From NCBI RefSeq assembly GCF_003352045.1, contig NZ_CP025815.1:2728001-2792000 (forward strand): DNA of 64,000 nt, written 5' to 3'. The notes under the pieces are model-generated. The model worked only from the letters and a program-made list of their open reading frames with translations. It ran no database searches and was not told the DNA's origin. Position numbers and translations under genes: made by a program. Of the stretch, positions 43,894 to 53,070 are shown in pieces. Source of the DNA: Sulfitobacter sp. JL08. GTDB lineage: Bacteria > Pseudomonadota > Alphaproteobacteria > Rhodobacterales > Rhodobacteraceae. Position 1 is the first letter of the stretch. Every line of letters starts with the position of its first letter.

Positions 43894-45767
43894 GCAAACC
43901 AACCGACAACCCTGCCGATCCGTTCAAGAAAGCGCTGGCCGAGGCGACCAAGGTCATGGCGCATGATCCGGAATTGAGCGTCAGCTATACGGTTGATCCA
44001 TCTGGCCTGTCGGGCGATGCGATGCGCCTGCCACAAGTCAGCCGCCGGATGACACGCGACGAGGTGCTTCTGGCACGCGGCACAGCCGACGCGCTGGCAC
44101 TGAACCGGCGCTATCACAATGACAGCACCCATGCGCGCTACGCCCCGCCCGGAGAAATGGCGCGCGAACTTTACGAAGCGATGGAAACTGCCCGCTGCGA
44201 AGCGATGGGCGCGCGCGATATGCCCGGCACCGCAGGCAATATCGACGCCAAGATCGCCCATGAGGCGACGCGCAAGGGCTATGAGGACTGCAAGCAGCCA
44301 TCAGACGCGCCGCTTTCCGTGGCCGCCGGTTACCTGATCCGCCATCTGGCCACCGGGCGCACATTGCCCGCCGGCGCGCAGAACGTAATGGAACTGTGGC
44401 GTGGCTTTATCGAAGAACAGGCCGGCGGCACGCTGGACAACCTGCAAGACACCCTGTCGGATCAGGCATCCTTTGCCAAGTTCGCGCGGCAGGTTATTTC
44501 CGATCTGGGCTATGGCGACCAGTTGGGCGACGACCCCGACCAACTGGATGATGAAAACGAAAACGAAGCCGAAGACGGCGGCGAAGAAGAACAGGATCCC
44601 GACAGCACCGGCGATCAGGACGACGACGATCAGGACGCCGAAGCCAGCGCCGAGCAAAGCCAGGAAGACCAGCAGGACGCGTCACAGGCGCAGGTCAGCA
44701 TGGACGAAATGGCCGACGAAGAGATGGGCGAAGAAGCGGAAATGCCCGAAGGCGAAGCCCCGCTGGAGCCGCCCGCCCCGCAACCGATTTCAGACGCCGA
44801 CCCCAATTATACCGTATATCTGAGCGATCACGACGAAGAAATCGCCGCCGAGGATCTGGCCGAACCGGTCGAACTGGAACGGCTGCGCGCTTATCTGGAT
44901 CAGCAACTGGAACCCCTGAAAGGCGCGGTGTCGCGGCTGGCCAACAAATTGCAGCGACGCCTTCAGGCGCAACAGAACCGGTCCTGGGAATTTGATCGCG
45001 AAGAAGGTATTCTGGATGCCGGTCGTCTGGCCCGTGTCGTGGCAAGCCCGACAACGCCCCTGTCCTTCAAGGTCGAAAAAGACACCGAGTTCCGCGATAC
45101 CGTGGTGACCCTTTTGCTGGACAATTCCGGATCAATGCGCGGACGCCCAATTTCGATTGCCGCGATCTGCGCCGATGTTCTGGCCCGGACACTGGAACGC
45201 TGCAACGTCAAGGTGGAGATCCTCGGCTTTACCACCCGCGCATGGAAAGGCGGGCAGGCCCGCGAAGCGTGGCTGGCCAATGGCCGCCCCGGACAACCCG
45301 GCCGCCTGAACGATCTGCGCCACATCATCTATAAATCCGCCGATGCACCCTGGCGGCGCACACGGCCGAATTTGGGCCTGATGATGAAGGAAGGTTTGCT
45401 GAAGGAAAACATCGATGGCGAAGCGCTGGAATGGGCCCACCGCCGGATGCAGGGTCGTGCGGAATCGCGCAAGATCCTGATGGTAATCTCGGATGGCGCG
45501 CCGGTCGATGATTCCACCCTGTCGGTCAACCCGGCCAACTATCTGGAAAAACACCTGCGCGATGTGATCGCGATGGTAGAGCGTCGCCGTGCGGTCGAGC
45601 TTTTGGCGATCGGCATCGGCCACGATGTCACCCGCTATTATGACCGGGCCGTGACAATCACCGATGTTGAACAGCTTGCCGGGGCCATGACGGAACAACT
45701 GGCCGCCCTGTTTGACAATGATCCACGGGCGCGGGCGCGCGTCATGGGTATCCGGCGCGCGGGCTGA
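43890..45767 (+). CDS. cobT: Cobaltochelatase subunit CobT (vWA domain)
   Basis: Partner of CobS in the chelatase motor complex. The 625-residue protein has a helical N-terminal part (1-205), a long, very acidic linker (about 211-295, runs such as [13 protein letters not shown]), a helical segment (325-400) and a C-terminal vWA domain with the MIDAS motif DNSGSM at 411-416. The acidic linker is usual for CobT and may bind Co2+ or mediate contacts. Its ATG sits inside the stop of the small ORF before it. Confidence 0.94.
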   Translation: MSKPTDNPADPFKKALAEATKVMAHDPELSVSYTVDPSGLSGDAMRLPQVSRRMTRDEVLLARGTADALALNRRYHNDSTHARYAPPGEMARELYEAMETARCEAMGARDMPGTAGNIDAKIAHEATRKGYEDCKQPSDAPLSVAAGYLIRHLATGRTLPAGAQNVMELWRGFIEEQAGGTLDNLQDTLSDQASFAKFARQVISDLGYGDQLGDDPDQLDDENENEAEDGGEEEQDPDSTGDQDDDDQDAEASAEQSQEDQQDASQAQVSMDEMADEEMGEEAEMPEGEAPLEPPAPQPISDADPNYTVYLSDHDEEIAAEDLAEPVELERLRAYLDQQLEPLKGAVSRLANKLQRRLQAQQNRSWEFDREEGILDAGRLARVVASPTTPLSFKVEKDTEFRDTVVTLLLDNSGSMRGRPISIAAICADVLARTLERCNVKVEILGFTTRAWKGGQAREAWLANGRPGQPGRLNDLRHIIYKSADAPWRRTRPNLGLMMKEGLLKENIDGEALEWAHRRMQGRAESRKILMVISDGAPVDDSTLSVNPANYLEKHLRDVIAMVERRRAVELLAIGIGHDVTRYYDRAVTITDVEQLAGAMTEQLAALFDNDPRARARVMGIRRAG

Positions 45768-45770
45768 TGG

Positions 45771-45810
45771 CGCCGGAGCCTCCGGCGGAAGTATTTATGA
45801 AAAGATGAAG
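45771..45810 (+). terminator. Hairpin plus GTATTTAT / AAAAGATGAAG leader element
   Basis: CGCCGGAG, one base, CTCCGGCG pairs perfectly (realistically a 6-bp stem with a 5-base loop) right after the cobT stop, followed by GTATTTATG, AAAAGATGAAG and GGG, the last giving the pepP ribosome site. The hairpin plus T-rich stretch can end cobT transcription; the purine run serves the next gene. Its resemblance to the cobS leader suggests a repeated genomic motif. Confidence 0.6.
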
Positions 45811-45818
45811 GGGTTGGG

Positions 45819-47618
45819 ATGTTTCAAAGTTTTGAGGTGACCGCCCGGCCCGAACAGGGGCCACCCCGATTGGCCGACTTGCGTGCAGAAATGCAAAAGG
45901 CAGGGCTGGACGGCTTTCTGGTGCCACGCGCAGATGCGCATCAGGGCGAATACGTGGCCCCGCATGACGAGCGGCTGGCCTGGCTGACCGGGTTTACCGG
46001 ATCTGCCGGATTTTGCGCCGTTCTGGCAAAGAACGCCGGTGTTTTCATCGACGGACGCTATCGCACTCAGGTCAAGGCGCAGGTGGCCGATGTGTTCACG
46101 CCGGTACCATGGCCGGAAACAAGCCTTGCCGACTGGCTGAAAGACACCCTGCCCGACGCCGGCAAGGTCGGGTTTGATCCCTGGCTTCACACCGTGAACC
46201 AGATCAAACAAAGTACAGAGGCGCTGGTGGGCAGCGGTATCGCTTTGTGCCCCTGCGAGAATCTGGTGGACCGGATCTGGCCGGATCAGCCGGTGCCGCC
46301 GATGAACCCTGTCAAACCGCAACCGCTGGAATATGCAGGTGAACGCCACGGGGACAAGATCGCGCGGCTGGCGGCATCCCTTAAGGACAAGGGCTGCAAG
46401 GCTGCCGTGATCACGCTGCCAGATTCGATCATGTGGCTTTTGAACATTCGCGGCAGTGATATTCCACGCAATCCGGTGGCGCATGGCTTTGCGGTTCTGC
46501 ATGAAGACGCGCGCGTTGACTTCTTTGTGCATGAGGACAAACGCGGAAACATTGCCGATCATCTGGGCCCTGCCGTTCGCCTGATGGATCCGGACCGGTT
46601 TCTGGCCCATATCGCCACCCTGGACGGCCCTGTTCTGCTTGATGCGGGCAGCGCGCCGGTGGCGGTGGAACAGACATTGCAGAATGCAAAGATCGATATC
46701 GTGCCGGGGGATGATCCCTGCGCGCTGCCCAAGGCCCGCAAAAACGCCACCGAAATCGCCGGCAGCGCCGAGGCCCATCTGCGCGATGCGGTTGCGATGG
46801 TCGAGCTGCTTGCCTGGCTGGATGCGCAACCGCCCGGCACATTGCGGGAAACCGATGTTGTGACCCGTCTGGAACAGGCGCGCCGCGCCAGCAATGCCTT
46901 GCAGGACATCAGTTTCGAAACCATTGCCGGCACCGGTGCAAACGGCGCGATCATGCATTACCGCGTCACGACCGAAACCGACAGCGTTCTGAAAGACGGC
47001 GATTTTCTGGTGCTGGACAGTGGCGGCCAGTATCTGGATGGCACAACAGACATCACCCGAACCATTTCGATCGGAACTGTAGAGGAAGAACCAAGGCGCT
47101 GCTTTACGCGCGTCTTGCAGGGTATGATCGCAATGTCGCGACTGCGCTGGCCCAAAGGCCTGGCCGGTCGCGATATCGAGGCGATCGGGCGTTTGCCGTT
47201 GTGGCAGGCAGGGCAGGATTTTGATCACGGTCTTGGGCACGGGGTAGGCGTATATCTGAGCGTACATGAAGGGCCGCAGCGCCTGAGCCGTGTCAGCCAC
47301 GTGCCCCTTGAACCCGGCATGATCCTGTCGAACGAGCCGGGTTATTACCGCGAAGGCGCGTTTGGTATCCGGATCGAGAACCTGTTGGTGGTGGAAACAG
47401 CCCCCGACATGCCGAGCGCGGACACGCACCGCAAAATGCTGCACTGGCAGACCCTGACCTATGTGCCCATAGACCGCCGCGCGATCATTGCCGAGATGCT
47501 GAGCGAAGCCGAACGCGACTGGCTGAACAGCTACCACCGCAGCGTTGCGGAAAAAGTGGGGCCGCGTCTGGGCAAGTCCGCGAAAACATGGTTGGATACC
47601 GCAACGGCCCCGATCTGA
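45819..47618 (+). CDS. pepP: Aminopeptidase P family (Xaa-Pro aminopeptidase)
   Basis: Manganese-dependent M24B peptidase that cleaves the residue before a proline. The 599-residue protein is the long three-domain type: two creatinase-like N-terminal domains and a C-terminal pita-bread domain with metal ligands Asp400 (LDSGG), Asp411 (TTDITRT), His474 (HGLGHGVG), Glu506 (NEPGYY) and Glu520 (RIENL). All five are present. Probably cytoplasmic since no signal peptide is seen. AAGGGG lies seven bases upstream of the ATG. Confidence 0.93.
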   Translation: MFQSFEVTARPEQGPPRLADLRAEMQKAGLDGFLVPRADAHQGEYVAPHDERLAWLTGFTGSAGFCAVLAKNAGVFIDGRYRTQVKAQVADVFTPVPWPETSLADWLKDTLPDAGKVGFDPWLHTVNQIKQSTEALVGSGIALCPCENLVDRIWPDQPVPPMNPVKPQPLEYAGERHGDKIARLAASLKDKGCKAAVITLPDSIMWLLNIRGSDIPRNPVAHGFAVLHEDARVDFFVHEDKRGNIADHLGPAVRLMDPDRFLAHIATLDGPVLLDAGSAPVAVEQTLQNAKIDIVPGDDPCALPKARKNATEIAGSAEAHLRDAVAMVELLAWLDAQPPGTLRETDVVTRLEQARRASNALQDISFETIAGTGANGAIMHYRVTTETDSVLKDGDFLVLDSGGQYLDGTTDITRTISIGTVEEEPRRCFTRVLQGMIAMSRLRWPKGLAGRDIEAIGRLPLWQAGQDFDHGLGHGVGVYLSVHEGPQRLSRVSHVPLEPGMILSNEPGYYREGAFGIRIENLLVVETAPDMPSADTHRKMLHWQTLTYVPIDRRAIIAEMLSEAERDWLNSYHRSVAEKVGPRLGKSAKTWLDTATAPI

Positions 47619-47686
47619 CACCGTAATGTCGCATCACAGGGCCACTATCTGAGAGATTGAAGTCTGCAAGAAAGGTTCTGACCGTT

Positions 47687-48031
47687 ATGGCTGATCACAT
47701 AAGAATTCGCAAAGCACCGGGGCGCTGGTCGGTCCGCGCAGGCGGTGCCGTTCTGGCAGAAAGCGCAAATGCCCTTGAACTGTCCGAGGGCGATTACCCG
47801 CCTGTGATCTATTTTCCAAAATCCGATATCGCCATGGCGATGCTGGACCAGTCCGATCATAGCACCCATTGCCCGCACAAAGGTGATGCGACCTATTACG
47901 CCATCGCCAGCCGCAGCGCGACATACAAGAATGCCGCTTGGTCTTATGATGCGCCCATGGAAGATGTGGCGCGCATCAAGGACCATATTGCGTTTTACAA
48001 TAATGACGACGTCACCGTGGAACAGATCTAA
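47687..48031 (+). CDS. DUF427 family protein
   Basis: The 114-residue product belongs to the small DUF427 fold: IRIRKAPGRWSVRAGGAVLAES, YPPVIYFPKSDIAMAML and the family hallmark CPHKGDATYYAI, then AAWSYDAPMEDVARIKDHIAFYNNDDVTVE. No catalytic function is established. The start ATG is favoured over one ten codons earlier because AAAGG lies between them and the domain begins there. Single gene, convergent with the CLC gene. Confidence 0.82.
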   Translation: MADHIRIRKAPGRWSVRAGGAVLAESANALELSEGDYPPVIYFPKSDIAMAMLDQSDHSTHCPHKGDATYYAIASRSATYKNAAWSYDAPMEDVARIKDHIAFYNNDDVTVEQI

Positions 48032-48053
48032 ATCGCGCCACGGCGTGCACTGG

Positions 48054-49742
48054 TCAGGAATGTTCTTCGGCCGCTGTGTCGGCAAGTGCCCTGTTATAGG
48101 CCTTCAGCGCATCGACATGGAACAACGCCCCGCTCAATTCCGGCGGGGCATCTTCACCCTGCAACGTGACCACCGGAATGAAAGCGGCGCCCGATTTTTC
48201 GAACACCGGCATCGCAGCCTCAAGCGTGGCATTTCCATCGACATAGATGCCATCCCTGATCATGTCCCAGCACTGGCTTTCATCAATGCCGCGTTCGTCG
48301 TGCATGTTGCGCATCACCGTTGCGACGCGGAACATCGCCAGAAGATAGGCTTGCGGACCGGCAGCCAGATGGATGTTGCGCCGTTCCAGCTGGGTCAGGA
48401 AAAACGACCGGTCGACCAGACGGGACGCCAGCGCCGTGGACAGCGACACCGACACCATAACTGCAATTCCGGTTTGCCAGTCACCGGTCAGTTCGAACAC
48501 GATCAGCGTTGTTGATATCGGCGCCCCCAGAACCGCAGCCGCAACAGCACCGGTGCCCGCCAGCGCATAAAGCGTGGTCGACCCCGACACATCGGGCAAA
48601 ATGCCTGTGGCAACCAGACCAAAAGCCAGACCTGTCAGCGCACCCACCATAAGAGATGGCGAAAACACCCCGCCCCCCATGCGCCCGGCCATGGTCACTG
48701 CCACCGCGATGGTTTTCAGAACCGCGAACACCACCGCCTCGTGAAAGGCTAGCTCTCCGTTCAGGGCCAGCGATGTCGTTTCGTATCCGACGCCGATGAT
48801 GTGAGGAAACCAGATGGCCAGCGCGCCAAGCAACGCCCCCGCGACAGCCGGGCGCAGCCAGCGCGGCAATCCTGTCTTGTTCTGGATATAGGTGCCAACG
48901 TCTTCGGCCCAGAAAACGGCTTTCATCAGGGCAACGGCCACCAGCCCGCACAACAGCCCCAAAAGCAGGAACGCCGGCAATTCGACGTAAAACTGCAATG
49001 CGCCCTCCAGCGGGCGGGCGAATTCGGTGACGTTGCCAAACTCAAGCCGGTTGATCACGGTACCGGCGACAGAGGCGATGACAATTGGCGCGAAGGCATG
49101 GACCGCAAAATGGCGCAACACAACCTCGAGCGCGAACAGGGTTCCCGCAATGGGCGCGTTGAAACTGGCTGACACCGCTGCCGCGACGGCGCAGCCCAGC
49201 AAATCGCGCCCGGTTATGCCGTCAGCCTGAATCCGGTTGCTGACCCATGTCGAAATGACGCCGGCCATGTGAACAACCGGACCTTCCCGCCCCGTTGATC
49301 CACCCGAACTAAGCGTCACGAGAGAGGCAAAGGCCGATGCGATCCCGGCTTTGGTTTCAACCCTGCCGTCCTGCATCGCAGCACCTTCGATCACGTCGGC
49401 GACAGACCGGACACGCCCGTCCGGCGTAAACCGGTGCAGGACAAGCCCGACAATCAAGCCGCCGACAATCGGAATAATCAGCACCCAGTACCATGGCAGG
49501 CCCGACGCAAAGCTGTGCAAATGCTGCACATCGTCCGTCCCGTATAGCAGCGCCTGAAGGCTTTCGATGGCTTTGCGAAACGTCAACGCCGCAAAACCGG
49601 CCCCGATCCCGATCAGCAAGGCAATGAACCAGAACTGTATCTGGCTGGGCCCGCGATCCAGCATGATCCGCCACACGTCCTTGCTGGCCTTTTTTGCCTG
49701 GTCCATCTGCTGGGACAAAAAAGAACGCGCTGGATCAGACAT
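48054..49742 (-). CDS. clcA: CLC-family chloride channel/transporter with CBS domain
   Basis: Inner-membrane CLC protein, about 10-12 helices over the first ~430 residues, probably moving Cl- in exchange for H+. The selectivity region SSGGSTGREGP at 145-155 keeps the gating glutamate (Glu153), and the GVFSPSLMVGA motif matches the canonical GxFxP loop. The C-terminal ~95 residues form a CBS-like regulatory domain (VATVMRNM, AAMPVFEKSGAAFIPVV). At 562 residues it matches bacterial CLC-plus-CBS proteins. The channel versus antiporter question cannot be decided here. Confidence 0.9.
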   Translation of the reverse strand: MSDPARSFLSQQMDQAKKASKDVWRIMLDRGPSQIQFWFIALLIGIGAGFAALTFRKAIESLQALLYGTDDVQHLHSFASGLPWYWVLIIPIVGGLIVGLVLHRFTPDGRVRSVADVIEGAAMQDGRVETKAGIASAFASLVTLSSGGSTGREGPVVHMAGVISTWVSNRIQADGITGRDLLGCAVAAAVSASFNAPIAGTLFALEVVLRHFAVHAFAPIVIASVAGTVINRLEFGNVTEFARPLEGALQFYVELPAFLLLGLLCGLVAVALMKAVFWAEDVGTYIQNKTGLPRWLRPAVAGALLGALAIWFPHIIGVGYETTSLALNGELAFHEAVVFAVLKTIAVAVTMAGRMGGGVFSPSLMVGALTGLAFGLVATGILPDVSGSTTLYALAGTGAVAAAVLGAPISTTLIVFELTGDWQTGIAVMVSVSLSTALASRLVDRSFFLTQLERRNIHLAAGPQAYLLAMFRVATVMRNMHDERGIDESQCWDMIRDGIYVDGNATLEAAMPVFEKSGAAFIPVVTLQGEDAPPELSGALFHVDALKAYNRALADTAAEEHS

Positions 49743-49787
49743 CTGGAGCTTACATCAGGAAACCTGTGCCAAGACTAAGCAAATATG

Positions 49788-49809
49788 AACGGGGCGCGAT
49801 AGCCCCGTT
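49788..49809 (-). terminator. Hairpin after the small secreted-protein gene
   Basis: AACGGGGC, loop, GCCCCGTT forms a perfect 8-bp stem between the small secreted-protein gene and clcA. On the reverse strand it is followed by CATATTTG, weakly T-rich. It probably insulates the two genes. Confidence 0.55.
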
Positions 49810-49875
49810 GGCTCTAATAGCGTGAAACTGCGGCCAAAATCGCACCTTTGATCCGGCCACAGCTATATTGCGGGT

Positions 49876-50220
49876 TCAGCGCGTTTCACACCGGTTGATT
49901 GACACACCGTAACAATCCTGGCTTTGCACTTGTGCGGCCGCCCCGTTCAGGTCGATGAAGCCGAACTGGCCCACGATATCCCGTGGAATCTGTTCATCAT
50001 CCGGTGCGCCCTGATCATCACGACCGGCAGGTTCATTGGCAGATGGGCCGGCAGACGGACCGGCAGACGGTCCCGCCGGATCATTGGACGGACCAGTGTC
50101 ACCGGGCGAATCATCGGCGCCGATAAACGCGCCAGAGGCGGTTGCCAAGCATGCAAAAACAATGACATAGGGGATGGTGCGGGTGGCGGACAGTATCCGC
50201 AGTGGTACTGATACAAACAT
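49876..50220 (-). CDS. Small secreted protein with Gly-Pro-Ser-Ala repeats
   Basis: No family recognised. The 114-residue product has a signal-like N-terminus (LRILSATRTIPYVIVFACLATASGA), then a flexible acidic stretch with three GPSA units (about 49-62), then a short compact end with two cysteines (QSQDCYGVSINRCETR) that could make a disulfide after export. The GC-rich repeat is seen in the DNA as GGACCGGCAGAC-like units. The gene is preceded by three 11-bp direct repeats and a TTGACC box, which argues for real, regulated expression. Confidence 0.55.
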   Translation of the reverse strand: MFVSVPLRILSATRTIPYVIVFACLATASGAFIGADDSPGDTGPSNDPAGPSAGPSAGPSANEPAGRDDQGAPDDEQIPRDIVGQFGFIDLNGAAAQVQSQDCYGVSINRCETR

Positions 50221-50300
50221 TACAAAACTCGCTTACAAACACAAAAAACTACTACACTCTTAACGGTAGTCCCTGCGATGGCCTTTGGTCAACCCAATAT

Positions 50301-50333
50301 TTTGACACAATAGGTGCACATTTCTGACACAAT
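50301..50333 (-). promoter_or_regulatory. Three tandem 11-bp direct repeats upstream of the secreted-protein gene
   Basis: Read on the reverse strand: ATTGTGTCAGA, AATGTGCACCT, ATTGTGTCAAA, back to back. The outer two match in their first nine bases; the middle one keeps A-x-TGTG. They end 8 bases before TTGACC (50292-50287), a candidate -35; an 18-bp spacer leads to TACCGT, a poor -10. Tandem 11-bp repeats just before -35 are the layout used by OmpR/PhoB-type response regulators. The regulator is unknown. Confidence 0.5.
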
Positions 50334-50358
50334 CGGCGCCGAACACACCCGCCAAGCG

Positions 50359-52008
50359 TTATCCGGCCAGCAGAACCCGCGCCGCGCCGCGTGCTTCGTC
50401 CGTGATGGAATCGCCGGCCAGCATGCGCGCGATCTCGTCAACACGCGCGTCCTGAGGCAAGGCAACGACTGTCGATGTCGTCATGCCGCCCTTGACCTGT
50501 TTTTCAACGCGCCAGTGATGCGCGCCCAGGGCCGCAACCTGCGGTGAATGCGTGACAACCAGAACCTGCCCGTCCTCGGCCAACGCTGATAGCCGCCGCC
50601 CGACCGCATCTGCGGTCGCGCCGCCAACGCCACGGTCGATTTCATCGAAAATCATCGTCACGCCACTGTTCTGGCCGGTCAGGCAAACCTTTAGCGCCAG
50701 CAGAAACCGGCTGAGTTCCCCACCCGAAGCAATGCGCGCCAGAGGGCCAGCCGGGGCACCGGGGTTTGTGGCCACGGAAAAAGCGACAAGATCAATACCG
50801 TCCGGCCCAGGATCGGCCGAACTGACCTGCGTTTCAAACACGGCCCTGTCCATTTTCAGCGGTGCCAGTTCGGACATGACCGCCTTGTCCAGCTTCCCGG
50901 CCGCTTTCTTGCGCGCGCCGCTCAGGCGTTCGGCGGCTTGGGTATAATCGGATTGCGCACTTGATAGCGCTTTTTTCAACGCTGCCAGATCGGCATCACC
51001 CGCATCCAGCGCAGCCAGTTTCTGGCGCAGCGTGTCCCCGAACAATCCCAGATCATCCGGCAATATATCGTGTTTGCGCGCCAGTGCGCGGATCGCAAAC
51101 AACCGTTCTTCGGTTTCCTCCAGATCGACCGGGTTGAAAGACAAAACATCCAGAGCACGGGCAATCCCGTCCGTCGCTTCGTCCAGTTCAACCATCGCGC
51201 GGCCCAATGCCGAAAGCGGTGCATCCAGATGGCCTTCGGCTTTGTCGGCGACCCCGTCCAGCCAGCGCATCGCATTGCCGACAGCGCCTTCTGCACCGTC
51301 ATGTCCCAGAGCATCATGGGCGCGCTGGACGTCTTCGCGGATTTTTTCCGCGCCCTGCATCAACCGGCGCGCAGCATCAAGTGCCCTGTCTTCGCCTGCC
51401 TGCGGATCAAGCGCGTCCAGTTCTGCCATTGCGTGGCGCAGATATTCTTCTTCATCGCGTGCGGCTGCCAGCGCGGCTTCGGCCAGTTCAACCGCCTTGC
51501 GCGCCTTGCCCAGCACAGACCACAGGGATCGCAATCTGGCGCGGTCGTCTTCCAGCCCGGCGAAACTGTCCAGCAGATCGCGGTGCCCCCGCGGGTTCAA
51601 CAGGCCGCGATCATCGTGCTGGCCATGCAATTCCACCAGCGTTTCCGACAACAGGCGCAGCACATCACCCGAACAGCGCCGGTCATTGACCCAAGCAGTC
51701 TTGCGCCCGTCCGATGTATTCACCCGCCGCAGGATCAGTTCCGGCCCCGCAGGCAATCCCGCCTCTTGCAGAACGGCGTGCGCGGCGTGCCCCTCCGGCA
51801 GATCGAACCAGGCAGTCACTTCGCCCTGTTCGGCCCCCTGACGCACAAGTTCGGCGCGCCCGCGCCACCCAAGGACAAAGCCCAGCGAATCCAGCAGAAT
51901 GGATTTTCCCGCGCCGGTTTCGCCAGTCAGCACATTCAGGCCCGGCTGGAAGGCAAGTTCCAGACGGTCGATGATCAGCATATCCCTGATATCAAGGCCG
52001 CGCAGCAT
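50359..52008 (-). CDS. recN: DNA repair protein RecN
   Basis: SMC-like ATPase that holds broken DNA ends for recombinational repair. The 549-residue protein has Walker A GETGAGKS at 29-36, the helical coiled-coil arms in the middle, the signature RIASGGELSRFLLALK and Walker B VTMIFDEIDRGVGG. It follows bamD by 37 bases on the same strand, the conserved order bamD-recN. No LexA-like box was evident before it. Confidence 0.95.
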   Translation of the reverse strand: MLRGLDIRDMLIIDRLELAFQPGLNVLTGETGAGKSILLDSLGFVLGWRGRAELVRQGAEQGEVTAWFDLPEGHAAHAVLQEAGLPAGPELILRRVNTSDGRKTAWVNDRRCSGDVLRLLSETLVELHGQHDDRGLLNPRGHRDLLDSFAGLEDDRARLRSLWSVLGKARKAVELAEAALAAARDEEEYLRHAMAELDALDPQAGEDRALDAARRLMQGAEKIREDVQRAHDALGHDGAEGAVGNAMRWLDGVADKAEGHLDAPLSALGRAMVELDEATDGIARALDVLSFNPVDLEETEERLFAIRALARKHDILPDDLGLFGDTLRQKLAALDAGDADLAALKKALSSAQSDYTQAAERLSGARKKAAGKLDKAVMSELAPLKMDRAVFETQVSSADPGPDGIDLVAFSVATNPGAPAGPLARIASGGELSRFLLALKVCLTGQNSGVTMIFDEIDRGVGGATADAVGRRLSALAEDGQVLVVTHSPQVAALGAHHWRVEKQVKGGMTTSTVVALPQDARVDEIARMLAGDSITDEARGAARVLLAG

Positions 52009-52045
52009 GGTGTTTATCGATTATCCAAAGACGGCATCACCGCCA

Positions 52046-52897
52046 TCAAATCCATTCGCCTTTGATTGTCTGGCGATAGACCTGCGACAACCAGTTGTTG
52101 CCGCGCGCATTGGGCGAAAGCCCCTGCCCTGTCAGCAGGTTGTAGCTGTCCTGATACCATTCCGTCGATTGGTAGTTATAGCCCAGAATGGCGCCTGCGG
52201 ATTGTGCTTCATCCGTCAGACCAAGCGCCAGATAGGCTTCGACCAGACGATGCAACGCCTCGGCGGTGTGGCTTGTTGTCTGGAAATCCTCGACCACAAC
52301 ACGGAACCGGTTGATCGCGGCGGTATAGTGATCCCGACGCAGGTAATAGCGCCCGATTTCCATTTCCTTGGCCGCCAGATGATCAAACGCAAGATCGAAT
52401 TTCAGAATCGCCGCTGTTGCGTATTCACTGTCGGGATACCGTTCGATCACAGCGCGCAAGGATTGCAGCGCCTGAAACGTCAGCCCCTGATCGCGTCCGA
52501 TTTCGTCGATCTGATCATAGTAGCTAAGCGCAAGAAGATATTGCGCATAGGCAGCATCATCATCGGCGGGATAGAAATCGATAAACCGTTGTGCCGCGGA
52601 CCGGCTGTTGGGGTAATCCTGTTCCTGATGGTAGGAAAACGCCTGCATGATCAATGCACGTTTGGCCCAGTCGGAATACGGGTACAGCCGTTCGATTTCG
52701 GAAAAATAGAACGCCGCCTGTTCGCCGCGGTTCCGGCTAAGTTCGTATTCGCCGCGACCGAAAATCTGTTCGGGGGTGTAGTTTTCCAGCGGCACATCAT
52801 TATTGCGCAGCAACCTAATACCGTCACCGCCACAGGCAGTTAGGACCACGGTCAAAAGCACCGCACCGATCACCTTTGTCCGGGATCCGCCTGTCAT
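52046..52897 (-). CDS. bamD: Outer-membrane assembly lipoprotein BamD
   Basis: Essential lipoprotein of the BAM complex that inserts beta-barrel proteins such as OmpW. The 283-residue protein has a lipobox LTAC with Cys22, followed by TPR-like helical repeats (YELSRNRGEQAAFYFSEIERLYPYSDWAKRA, AIERYPDSEYATAA) typical of BamD/ComL. The gene sits between lpxC and recN, the standard alphaproteobacterial order. Confidence 0.93.
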   Translation of the reverse strand: MTGGSRTKVIGAVLLTVVLTACGGDGIRLLRNNDVPLENYTPEQIFGRGEYELSRNRGEQAAFYFSEIERLYPYSDWAKRALIMQAFSYHQEQDYPNSRSAAQRFIDFYPADDDAAYAQYLLALSYYDQIDEIGRDQGLTFQALQSLRAVIERYPDSEYATAAILKFDLAFDHLAAKEMEIGRYYLRRDHYTAAINRFRVVVEDFQTTSHTAEALHRLVEAYLALGLTDEAQSAGAILGYNYQSTEWYQDSYNLLTGQGLSPNARGNNWLSQVYRQTIKGEWI

Positions 52898-53041
52898 GCC
52901 TGTTTCCTTACCGCCATTGCTATTAATTGTTCAGCCTTTGGTCTTACGCGTCCTAGCACATAAAATTCCGGTGCAAAACGCCTTAGACTCAAATGTTATA
53001 CGAGTGTCTGACAAAGGTCGCAATTGCTGTCTGGGGTTTGG

Positions 53042-53070
53042 AAAAAAGGCTGTTTGCCAAAATCAGGCAA
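53042..53070 (-). terminator. Possible terminator of lpxC
   Basis: On the reverse strand TTGCC, loop TGATTTT, GGCAA overlaps the lpxC stop region and is followed, after six bases, by TTTTTT. The stem is short and the T-run displaced, so it may only attenuate transcription into bamD. Confidence 0.35.

Noticed and set aside
45795-47621. 608-codon open frame on the minus strand opposite pepP
   Set aside because: pepP carries all five metal ligands; the antisense product has no motif, signal or domain pattern.
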